Part shown: in pieces, positions 32,286-39,429 of the stretch | Position numbering within the stretch: position 1 is the first letter of the stretch | How the letters are laid out: every line of letters starts with the position of its first letter | Assembly (NCBI RefSeq): GCF_001613345.1 | Contig: NZ_BDCE01000092.1 | Coordinates: 42,307 to 106,306, forward strand | Reading direction: 5' to 3' | Source of the DNA: Nocardia uniformis NBRC 13702 | GTDB taxonomy: Bacteria > Actinomycetota > Actinomycetes > Mycobacteriales > Mycobacteriaceae | Length of the DNA: 64,000 nucleotides | Translations under genes and position numbers: made by a program | Notes under the pieces: model-generated | The model's input: only the letters and a program-made list of their open reading frames with translations | Told to the model about the DNA's origin: nothing | Databases searched by the model: none

Positions 32286-33088
32286 TGCTCATGATCGATT
32301 CGGGTGCGCGGGTGGTTGTGGTCACGGGTGCCGCCGCGGGTATCGGGGCGGCGGTCGCCGCCGAACTCGTGGCAGGCGCGCGGGTGCTCGCGCTGTGGGA
32401 CAGAGATCCGCAGGTCCACCATGTCGCGCGTGAAATCGCTTCCGGAACAACGGCAGTGGTGCGGGCGGCCGAAGTGGATGTGACAGACCGGGTGGCGGTC
32501 GGCGAGGCTTTCGACAAGCTCGCCGTCGAGTACGGTGCGCCCGATGTGGTTGTGCATGCCGCCGGAATCATGCTCCCCGGCACCGCCCTCGAGGTGAGCC
32601 CGCAGGACTGGGACCGCAGCGTATCCGTGAATGCCACCGGGACCATGTATGTCACCCAGCGTGCCGCGCGCGCCATGGTCGCGGCCGGGAGCGGGTCGAT
32701 CGTGGTCGTATCCTCCAATGCCGCAAGCACTCCGCGCGTCGGTATGGCTGCCTACTGCGCGTCGAAGGCGGCGGCGACGGCGTTCACGCGCGCACTCGCC
32801 CTACAGGTCGCCCCGCACGGAGTGCGCGTGAATCTGGTATCGCCGGGCTCGACGGATACCGCCATGCTGCGCGGCCTGTACACCGATGCGGACCAACCCC
32901 TCGACGACACCGCGCGCGCCGGTCTGCTCGCCGGTGACCCGACGGCCTACCGCCTCGGAATTCCCCTGCGGCGCATTGCCGCTCCCGCCGATATCGCCGC
33001 GGCGGTCCGCTTTCTGGTATCCGCCGACGCTCGCCACATCACCATGCACGATCTGCGGGTGGATGGCGGCGCAACGCTCGATATGTGA
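32285..33088 (+). CDS. dhbA: 2,3-dihydro-2,3-dihydroxybenzoate dehydrogenase (EntA/DhbA, SDR family)
   Basis: 267 residues from the ATG at 32285 (an ATG at 32291 is an alternative). SDR marks: VVVVTGAAAGIG (NAD-binding, about residue 10), the catalytic Ser in VVVVSSNAAS, and Tyr/Lys in AAYCASKAA. It oxidises 2,3-dihydro-DHB to 2,3-dihydroxybenzoate. No ribosome site precedes the first ATG, and the iron box runs into it, which suggests a leaderless transcript. Its stop overlaps the start of the isochorismate synthase gene (GTGA). Confidence 0.92.
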   Translation: MLMIDSGARVVVVTGAAAGIGAAVAAELVAGARVLALWDRDPQVHHVAREIASGTTAVVRAAEVDVTDRVAVGEAFDKLAVEYGAPDVVVHAAGIMLPGTALEVSPQDWDRSVSVNATGTMYVTQRAARAMVAAGSGSIVVVSSNAASTPRVGMAAYCASKAAATAFTRALALQVAPHGVRVNLVSPGSTDTAMLRGLYTDADQPLDDTARAGLLAGDPTAYRLGIPLRRIAAPADIAAAVRFLVSADARHITMHDLRVDGGATLDM

Positions 33089-34254
33089 CCGAGAGGATGA
33101 TCCCCATTTTTGACATATCAGCTGAGACCTCAGCAGATCCATCGGAGCCCGCCTTTGTCCTGGCCCGTCCACATCGGACCGTGGTCGCGCAGGGAGTCGG
33201 CCGGGTATTCCATTCCGCCCAGGAGGCAGTGACCGCATTGCGCGGCGGGCAGGTCGGCCATATCGTCGGCGCGTTGCCCTTCTCGCCCGGCGCACCGGCG
33301 GCGCTGTTCGCGCCGGAATCGGTATCGGTCACCGATACCGGCTATCGGCCAGCCATGCCGAATGGGCTGCCGCACTTCGAGATCGACACGGCACTGCCAC
33401 CACCGGATACCCATACGCAGCGGGTCGCCGCCGCGGTGCGGCTACTGGCCGATCCCACCCATCCGATTCGAAAAGTCGTATTGGCCAGGGCTATTCGAGC
33501 GCGCGCCAGTCAGCGAATGCGTCCTGCGGAACTGTTGGACCTGCTGGTATCCACCGACCCGGTCGGCAATGGATTCCTCGTCGACCTGTCCGCCGCTGGA
33601 ATGCCGTACCGGGGGCGGCATCTCGTGGGCTCCAGCCCCGAAATCCTGATCCGGCGCGAAGGTACCGAGGTGCTCAGTCACCCGCTGGCCGGATCGGCCC
33701 GTCGCGCAACTGATTCCGATGCCGACCGGAGGGCGGCCGACAATCTCTTGGCCTCCTCGAAGGATCAGCACGAACACCGGTACGTGACCGATCAGGTCAG
33801 TGGGGTGCTGCGCGACCGGTGCGCCAGTGTGCGCACTCCCGGCAGCCCGGAGCTCACCGGTACGCCGGAGATGTGGCATCTGGGCACCCCGATCACCGCT
33901 ACGGTGCCGGTCGACGGCCCATCGGCATTGGAGTTGGCCGCGGCGCTGCACCCCACACCCGCCATCTGCGGTACGCCTACCGCCGATGCCGCACGCCTGA
34001 TCGCGGAAATCGAGGGTGACCGTGGCTTCTACGCGGGTGCGGTCGGCTGGTGCGATGCCGAGGGCAATGGCGAGTGGATGGTCAGCATCCGCTGCGCCGA
34101 ACTCGCCGCCGACGGCCTGAGCCTGCTCGCCCACGCGGGCGGCGGCATTGTCGCCGAATCCGACCCCGCGGCCGAATTGGCCGAAACCACGGGCAAATTC
34201 CAGCGCATTCTCGGTCCACTCGGTATCTCGGACCTCCCGGTCACGGTCGCCTGA
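33085..34254 (+). CDS. dhbC: Isochorismate synthase (EntC/DhbC)
   Basis: 389 residues from the GTG at 33085, overlapping the dhbA stop; the ATG at 33097 is an alternative. Chorismate-binding motifs: GSSPEILIRREG, HPLAGSARR, SSKDQHEHRYV, PTPAICGTPT, ErGfYAG-type DRGFYAGAVGW and the C-terminal AGGGIVAESDPAAELAET. It converts chorismate to isochorismate, the first committed step toward DHB. The HPLAGS and LASSKDQHEH segments argue for isochorismate synthase rather than anthranilate or salicylate synthase. Confidence 0.94.
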   Translation: MTERMIPIFDISAETSADPSEPAFVLARPHRTVVAQGVGRVFHSAQEAVTALRGGQVGHIVGALPFSPGAPAALFAPESVSVTDTGYRPAMPNGLPHFEIDTALPPPDTHTQRVAAAVRLLADPTHPIRKVVLARAIRARASQRMRPAELLDLLVSTDPVGNGFLVDLSAAGMPYRGRHLVGSSPEILIRREGTEVLSHPLAGSARRATDSDADRRAADNLLASSKDQHEHRYVTDQVSGVLRDRCASVRTPGSPELTGTPEMWHLGTPITATVPVDGPSALELAAALHPTPAICGTPTADAARLIAEIEGDRGFYAGAVGWCDAEGNGEWMVSIRCAELAADGLSLLAHAGGGIVAESDPAAELAETTGKFQRILGPLGISDLPVTVA

Positions 34255-34321
34255 TCGGCGCACCGCGGTCACCCTTCCGGCCACCGGCCAACGTCACCCA
34301 TACGATCACCCGGAGACTGCC

Positions 34322-34999
34322 ATGCCCATTCCCCCCATCGCGCCCTACACGATGCCCAGCCCCGGCGAGGTCACCCCGAATCAGGTGTCGTGGCACCTCG
34401 ACCCCACGCGTACGGCGCTGCTGATCCATGACATGCAGCAGTACTTCCTGACGGCCTACGACACCGACCGGGATCCGGCCAGCACCCTGATCGCGAATAT
34501 CACCGCGATTCGACATCGCTGCCACGAGTTGGGAATACCGGTCATCTACACCATGCAGCCCGGTAACCAGCACCCCTCACGCCGCGGTATTCTCGCCGAT
34601 TTCTGGGGCACCGGCATGTCCCACGGCCCCGATACCGAAGTCATCGCCGACCTGCGCCCCGACGACCGCGATATCCAGGTCACCAAATGGCGCTACTCCG
34701 CCTTCCAGCGCACCGACCTCCGTGAACTCCTCGGCTACTACAACCGCGACCACCTCATGATCACCGGCGTCTACACCCACATGGGTTGCCTGCTGAGCGC
34801 CGCGGAAGCCTTCATGAGCGACGTTCGCCCCTTCCTGGCCCTCGACGCCACCGCCGACTTCAGCCGCGAGGAACACCTCATGGCGCTGAACTACACGGCC
34901 CGCCGCTGCGGGGCGGTACTCAGTACCGCCGAAATCCTGGGAGAACTCGGCGACGCCCCTGCCCGCGCTGTCGCTGATCCCTCGGTATCGGCTTTCTGA
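34322..34999 (+). CDS. dhbB: Isochorismatase (EntB/DhbB N-terminal type, no carrier domain)
   Basis: 225 residues from the ATG at 34322, with GGAG seven bases upstream. Motifs: ALLIHDMQQYFL (catalytic Asp), YTMQPGNQ, TKWRYSAF (Lys), and ITGVYTHMGCLLSA, as in EntB. It hydrolyses isochorismate to 2,3-dihydro-DHB and pyruvate. EntB and DhbB are about 285-310 residues because they carry an ArCP domain; this one stops after the hydrolase. The missing carrier is the separate protein at 30239. Confidence 0.93.
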   Translation: MPIPPIAPYTMPSPGEVTPNQVSWHLDPTRTALLIHDMQQYFLTAYDTDRDPASTLIANITAIRHRCHELGIPVIYTMQPGNQHPSRRGILADFWGTGMSHGPDTEVIADLRPDDRDIQVTKWRYSAFQRTDLRELLGYYNRDHLMITGVYTHMGCLLSAAEAFMSDVRPFLALDATADFSREEHLMALNYTARRCGAVLSTAEILGELGDAPARAVADPSVSAF

Positions 35000-35018
35000 C
35001 ACCATCGACGATCGGCTG

Positions 35019-35053
35019 CGCTCGCCGCGATTACCGGATGTGCGCGGCGGGCG
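35019..35053. terminator. Possible hairpin terminator after the DHB operon
   Basis: 11-bp arms CGCTCGCCGCG and CGCGGCGGGCG (one G-T pair) with a 13-nt loop, 20 bases after the isochorismatase stop. No T-run follows. Confidence 0.4.
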
Positions 35054-35285
35054 CTGCCGCAGGGCGCGGACCGGCTGCTCGCAGCGGTGGTGTGGGCTAC
35101 CGCTGCTACGGCCGGATCGCGAAGTGGATCTCGCCGGGCTCGGGAATGTGTGCCGCGCGACGGTGCCGACGAAGTCGCCGCGCACGCCGGGGGTGAAGAT
35201 CGCCCCGCGACCCGGCGTCGGTGTGGTGGCGCACAGTTCGGCGAATCCCCGGAATTTGCCCGGTACCGCGCCGCACCATTGCTGA

Positions 35286-36167
35286 ATGCACACCTCCGAT
35301 ACCGTTCTGATGCCCAGGTTCATCCTGTCTCGCGCGGCAGCGGCGGGCATCGACCCGAACAGGCTCGCGCGCGAGGCCGGTATGCCGAGCTGGCTGCTCG
35401 ACGACAGCAACGCCCGGGTCGCCAGTGAGTACTACCCGCGACTGTGGGAATTGCTGGAACATGCGGTGGGCGACCCGGATACGACGCTGAAGGCGGTGGG
35501 CGAGTACCGCATCGGCGATCTCGGATTGTTCGATTACCTGATCTCTACCGCCGATACGCTCGGTGAGGGACTGGGGGTGGTGGGTCCGTATGTCGGTGCG
35601 GTGAGTACCAACTTCCGGATGGATCCCGGTGAGCAGACCGAGACCGAGGCGACCTTCAACCTGTACATGGTCAATGCCGAGGGCCATGGCCGGGATCTGA
35701 GTGTGCAATCCTCACTGGGCATTCTGGTATCGCGGATTCGGCAGGTCACCGGGTTGCCGGTGGATCCGGTGCGAATGACCTTCCAGCAGCGGGCGCCACA
35801 CCGCAGCAATGCCTTCGTAGACCATTTCGGTTCCGCCCAGCTGGATTTCGAGGCTCCGGTCAACAGCATGACCTACCGACTCTCCGATTTCGACCTGCCG
35901 CAGGTGACCGCCGACCCCATGCTGGCCGAGGTCTTGCGCCGGTACGCGGCCAGCATGCCGCCGCCACCGCCGCGCGCCACCGAATGGCCGGATCGGGTGG
36001 CGGCCGTGCTGGAAGAGGTGCTGTGCGAAGGGGAACCGTCGCTCGAGGCGATATCGCGCCGCCTGTTCACCAGTCCGCGAACCCTGCAGCGGCGCCTGGC
36101 CGAATCCGGCACCACGTGGCGGCTCGAGGTGGAACGCGCTCGCAAGCGGGATCTCGAACGTCTGTAG
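35286..36167 (+). CDS. AraC-family-like regulator with shortened DNA-binding domain
   Basis: 293 residues from the ATG at 35286. The N-terminal 190 residues match the effector domain of OruR/ArgR-type AraC proteins (RFILSRAAAAGIDPNRLAREAG, then FDYLISTADTLGEGLGVV). The C-terminus has the first helix-turn-helix (EAISRRLFTSPRTLQRRLAESGTTW) but stops soon after, at RKRDLERL. The second helix-turn-helix (usually GYSDPSAFHRAFRRW) is missing. It may bind DNA weakly or only as a heterodimer. A close paralogue starts 7 bp downstream. Position next to the siderophore locus is suggestive but not proof of control. Confidence 0.8.
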   Translation: MHTSDTVLMPRFILSRAAAAGIDPNRLAREAGMPSWLLDDSNARVASEYYPRLWELLEHAVGDPDTTLKAVGEYRIGDLGLFDYLISTADTLGEGLGVVGPYVGAVSTNFRMDPGEQTETEATFNLYMVNAEGHGRDLSVQSSLGILVSRIRQVTGLPVDPVRMTFQQRAPHRSNAFVDHFGSAQLDFEAPVNSMTYRLSDFDLPQVTADPMLAEVLRRYAASMPPPPPRATEWPDRVAAVLEEVLCEGEPSLEAISRRLFTSPRTLQRRLAESGTTWRLEVERARKRDLERL

Positions 36168-36174
36168 CTCGTCC

Positions 36175-37161
36175 GTGCATACCCGATCGGAGTGGTCCGA
36201 CAGCATTCTGATGGCGCGATTCGTGCTGGGCTGGGCAGGGAGCGCCGGGTTCGATCCGGACCGGCTCGCGCGGGCGGCCGGAGTGCCGTCCTGGACGGAA
36301 GGCGGTGAGAGCAAACGGATTTCGCGGCGGTACTTCACTCGACTGTGGGAGCTGCTGGAACAGGAGTCCGGGGATCCGGAGATTGCCCTGCGGGTTGCCA
36401 CCGACACCGCCATCGGTCATCTCGGACTGCTGGAGTACCTCTTCCTGTCGGCTCCGACCCTCGGCGCGGCTATCGATACCTGCATACGGCACTTCGGTAG
36501 TCTCACAACCAGTTACGCCCTGAGGATCGCGCACCGCACCGACGCCGAGGTCACCTACGAACTGCTGTGCGCCCCCGACGACAGTCGCGGTCGGGAGCTG
36601 TTGATGCACGCCGCCTTCGCGCTATTGACCACCCGAGCCCGCGCGGCCACCCGTGCTCGCGTGGATCCGGTGCGGCTGACCTTTCGCCAGCCCACCATCG
36701 GCGCGGTCGACGCGTTCATCGAGCTATTCGGCACAAGCGCGATCGAATTCGGAGCCGTGGCCGATACGCTGACACTGCGCGCCGCCGATCTCGAACTCCC
36801 CGTCACCACGGCCGACCCGACACTGTCGGCCGTATTGCACGGTTACGCCGCCACCATGCCCGCGCCCCCCGAATTCACCGTCACCCTGATCGACCGGCTG
36901 GCCGCCGCCCTCGACGTGGCGTTGGCGGAGGGCCCGGTTACCCTCGACGCGGTCGCCCGTCGCCTACTCACCTCACCGCGGTCGCTGCAGCGCCGCCTGG
37001 CCGAATCCGGTACCAGCTGGCGTCGCGAACTCGATCGCGCCCGCCGCCGCCGCCTGGAGAACGTCGCCGATCTCCCGCGCGCCCGGCAGGCCGAACTTCT
37101 CGGCTATTCCGATCCGGCCAGTCTGCGTCGCTCCGTACAACGCTGGCGCGACCGGCCCTGA
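36175..37161 (+). CDS. AraC-family-like regulator, tandem paralogue
   Basis: 328 residues from the GTG at 36175. It has the same effector domain pattern (RFVLGWAGSAGFDPDRLARAAGVPSW) and first helix-turn-helix (DAVARRLLTSPRSLQRRLAESGTSW) as the gene before it. After RARRRRLENVADLPRARQAELLGYSDPASLRRSVQRW it ends at once. The second helix-turn-helix is therefore present but shortened compared with full AraC domains. Seven bases separate the two genes, so they are one operon and probably a tandem duplication that has diverged. Confidence 0.82.
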   Translation: MHTRSEWSDSILMARFVLGWAGSAGFDPDRLARAAGVPSWTEGGESKRISRRYFTRLWELLEQESGDPEIALRVATDTAIGHLGLLEYLFLSAPTLGAAIDTCIRHFGSLTTSYALRIAHRTDAEVTYELLCAPDDSRGRELLMHAAFALLTTRARAATRARVDPVRLTFRQPTIGAVDAFIELFGTSAIEFGAVADTLTLRAADLELPVTTADPTLSAVLHGYAATMPAPPEFTVTLIDRLAAALDVALAEGPVTLDAVARRLLTSPRSLQRRLAESGTSWRRELDRARRRRLENVADLPRARQAELLGYSDPASLRRSVQRWRDRP

Positions 37162-37389
37162 TGGTCACATACGCCGAATCTCAGCACGGACGATCGTATT
37201 TTCGGCAACTTCTCGGCAAGAGGTTGGCGTGTCCGCGCCGGAGTTGGCGCTTTCGGAACTCCCACGCGTCGTGGGCCGTAAATGAGACTGGACGGAAACG
37301 CTGGGTGACCCGACGCGGGGATTCGCGTGACCAGCGTTCGAATGTGTGGCCGTGGTCGACGATGCCCCCGGCCACGCATTCATACTCGC

Positions 37390-37617
37390 GTGACCGATCC
37401 GTCCGGCCCCCGATTGGAGCTCGTCTTGCCTCATACCGCAGCCACCGCAACCGCTTACGTCATTACCGCTCTCGAGGCCAAGGGCACCGCCACCCGCGAC
37501 GACTTCGATATCCCCGCGATCGTCACGGTGACGCACGGTCTGGCAGAAACCTGGGACTTCCACAGCGTCGACCCCACCACCTTCTGGAATGTGGCCGCCA
37601 CTTTCATCAAGCAGTAG
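37390..37617 (+). CDS. Small hypothetical protein
   Basis: 75 residues from the GTG at 37390 (an in-frame GTG at 37327 is also possible). The segment AYVITALEAKGTATRDDFDIPAIVTVTHGLAETWDFHSVDPTTFWNV looks like a compact alpha/beta domain, and codon use fits the genome. No family was recognised. It is followed by a palindromic repeat at 37.7 kb. Confidence 0.45.
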   Translation: MTDPSGPRLELVLPHTAATATAYVITALEAKGTATRDDFDIPAIVTVTHGLAETWDFHSVDPTTFWNVAATFIKQ

Positions 37618-37700
37618 GCCGCGGGGAACGTCGCACTGAGCGAGTAACCGGAATTAGCGAGTAACCGGAATTACCGCACGTTTCGCGACCGCCGCGTCCC

Positions 37701-37784
37701 GTCATCCCGGCGTGTTTTTGGCCGGGATCCACACTGCCCGGGCACCGTTCGGATGTGGATTCCGGCGACGCGCGGCGGACTGAC
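37701..37784. repeat. Palindromic element, intergenic copy
   Basis: Arm one (37701-37732) starts GTCATCCCGGCG and ends GGCCGGGATCCAC. Arm two (37755-37784) starts GTGGATTCCGGCG and ends CTGAC, with more mismatches. Arm one differs from the NRPS copy 2 arm at only about two bases. Confidence 0.85.
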
Positions 37785-37820
37785 AAGAGGCGCTGCGCGC
37801 AGGACTGCTGCCGGGGCTCG

Positions 37821-37958
37821 TCAGCCGGTGGCCCGCAAGAGGCCCAGCGCTCGGTCCACCACCGGACCCACCCGGCTGAGCGCGAGATCGGCTAGCCCGG
37901 CCGCTAGAAGTACCACGTTCTCACTTCGGGATCCGGAGTCATTCGACCTCTGCGACAT
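37821..37958 (-). CDS. Very small hypothetical protein
   Basis: 45 residues from the ATG at 37958. The middle (VVLLAAGLADLALSRVGPVV) is amphipathic or weakly hydrophobic. It follows the M1 peptidase gene by 133 bp on the same strand. There is no recognisable family; it may be a real small protein or a chance frame. Confidence 0.3.
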   Translation of the reverse strand: MSQRSNDSGSRSENVVLLAAGLADLALSRVGPVVDRALGLLRATG

Positions 37959-38091
37959 GCGAGCACGCTCTCGTCCACACGATCGACACCCGATGCCGCG
38001 CGGTTCCGAAGAACGAACTTCCCGGCACTGCCAGTGTGCCAGTGGACCTGTCAGGGCACGCCGAAACTTGCGGGCCGGAACGTTTTGGCGC

Positions 38092-39429
38092 TCAGGCTGT
38101 CCGATTTGCCGGTAGCTGCGGCAGTGGCGCGCTGTGCAGCCAGCTGTCCCAGAGCGGTCGCAGCGGCACCGAGCTGTAATGCCCCGCCAGATCGGTGAAT
38201 TCGTCGACGGTGACCGAGGCGTGGCGATAGCGGGCGGTCCATTCGCGCAGCAGGTTGAAGAAGGCGGGGTCGCCGAGTTCCAGGCGGAGGGCGTGCAGCG
38301 TGAGCGCACCGCGCTTGTAGACGCGGTCGTCGAACATGCGGCCGGGGCCGGGGTCGCTGAGCATGATGTCCTGCGGGAGCCGGGCGAGGTTGTGGTGGGC
38401 GGCGCGGGCCAGGGTGTCTGCCGTGGCATCGCCGGCGGCCTCCGCCCAGATCCATTCGGCGTAACAGGCGAAGCCCTCGTGCAGCCAGATATCGCGCCAC
38501 TGGCCGATGGTGAGGCTATTGCCGAACCACTGGTGGGCCAGTTCGTGGGCGACGAGGCGTTCGGAGCCGCGGTGGCCATCGCAGTGGTTCGCGCCGAAGA
38601 CCGAAATACCCTGAGCCTCAATGGGAATCTCGAGATCATCATCGGTGACCAGCACCGTGTACCCGTCGAAGGGGTAGGGGCCGAACCTATCGGCGAAGGT
38701 CGCCATCATCTGCGGTTGCCGCGCGAAATCGTGCTCGAAGGCGACGCGCAGCCGAGGTGGGAGGACGGCGTGCATGGGCACCGTTCCGCGCGCGGTGTCG
38801 ATGCGCTGTTTGCGGTAGTGCCCGATCTGGATGGTGGCCAGGTAGGTCGCCATGGGTTCGGATTGTTCATACACCCAGGTGGTTTGGCTGGCCCGGGTCT
38901 GCTTGTGGGTCAGGGTGCCGTTGGCCAGCGCGTAGTACGGGCTGTCGGTCGTAATCGAAATACGGTAGCTGGCTTTGGAACTCGGGTGGTCGTCACAGGG
39001 AAACCAGGAGGCGGCACCATTGGGCTGGCTCGCCACCAGCGCACCCTCGGCGAGTTCCTCCCAGCCGACCTCGCCCCACGGACCGCGTACCGGTTTCGGC
39101 GCGCCCGCGTACTGGACGACCAGCGCGAGTGCCCCGCCCGCCGGAATCCGCTGCTGCGGGGTGATCACCAATTTGCCTTGCTGGTGCACGTATTTCGCGG
39201 CCTTGGCGCCATTGACCAATACCTTGGAGACGCCCAGCGCCTGTGACAGGTCCAACGAGAAGCGATCTCGGATACCGGTGGTGACCGCGGTGATTTCCGC
39301 GCGGCCGGACAGCCGGTTGCTGGAAACCTTGTAGACCAGCCCCAGCTCGTATCGCGATACCCGGTACCCGCGGTTTCCGTTCTGCGGCAGGTACTCGTCG
39401 ATGGGTTCCTCGTAGAATTTATTCCGCAT
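38092..39429 (-). CDS. M1-family zinc metallopeptidase (aminopeptidase N-like)
   Basis: 445 residues from the ATG at 39429, which overlaps the stop of the synthetase gene (TAATG). The zinc site is HELAHQWFGN with the downstream Glu in WLHEGFACYAEW. The GAMEN-type exopeptidase motif is replaced by IPIEAQGISVFG, and a catalytic Tyr is likely in DRVYKRGALTLHAL. It lacks the long C-terminal helical domain of full PepN. Tight coupling to a Pls-type synthetase suggests it trims, degrades or gives self-protection from the polymer, as proposed for peptidases beside poly-lysine synthetase genes. Confidence 0.9.
   Translation of the reverse strand: MRNKFYEEPIDEYLPQNGNRGYRVSRYELGLVYKVSSNRLSGRAEITAVTTGIRDRFSLDLSQALGVSKVLVNGAKAAKYVHQQGKLVITPQQRIPAGGALALVVQYAGAPKPVRGPWGEVGWEELAEGALVASQPNGAASWFPCDDHPSSKASYRISITTDSPYYALANGTLTHKQTRASQTTWVYEQSEPMATYLATIQIGHYRKQRIDTARGTVPMHAVLPPRLRVAFEHDFARQPQMMATFADRFGPYPFDGYTVLVTDDDLEIPIEAQGISVFGANHCDGHRGSERLVAHELAHQWFGNSLTIGQWRDIWLHEGFACYAEWIWAEAAGDATADTLARAAHHNLARLPQDIMLSDPGPGRMFDDRVYKRGALTLHALRLELGDPAFFNLLREWTARYRHASVTVDEFTDLAGHYSSVPLRPLWDSWLHSAPLPQLPANRTA

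Noticed and set aside
19416..34999. Expected MbtH-like protein and phosphopantetheinyl transferase in the siderophore locus
   Set aside because: No MbtH-type small gene or EntD/Sfp-type gene could be found in the window, so they must be encoded elsewhere.
14683..37784. Insertion sequences as the source of the palindromes
   Set aside because: No transposase, terminal target duplication or element longer than about 90 bp was seen next to any copy.
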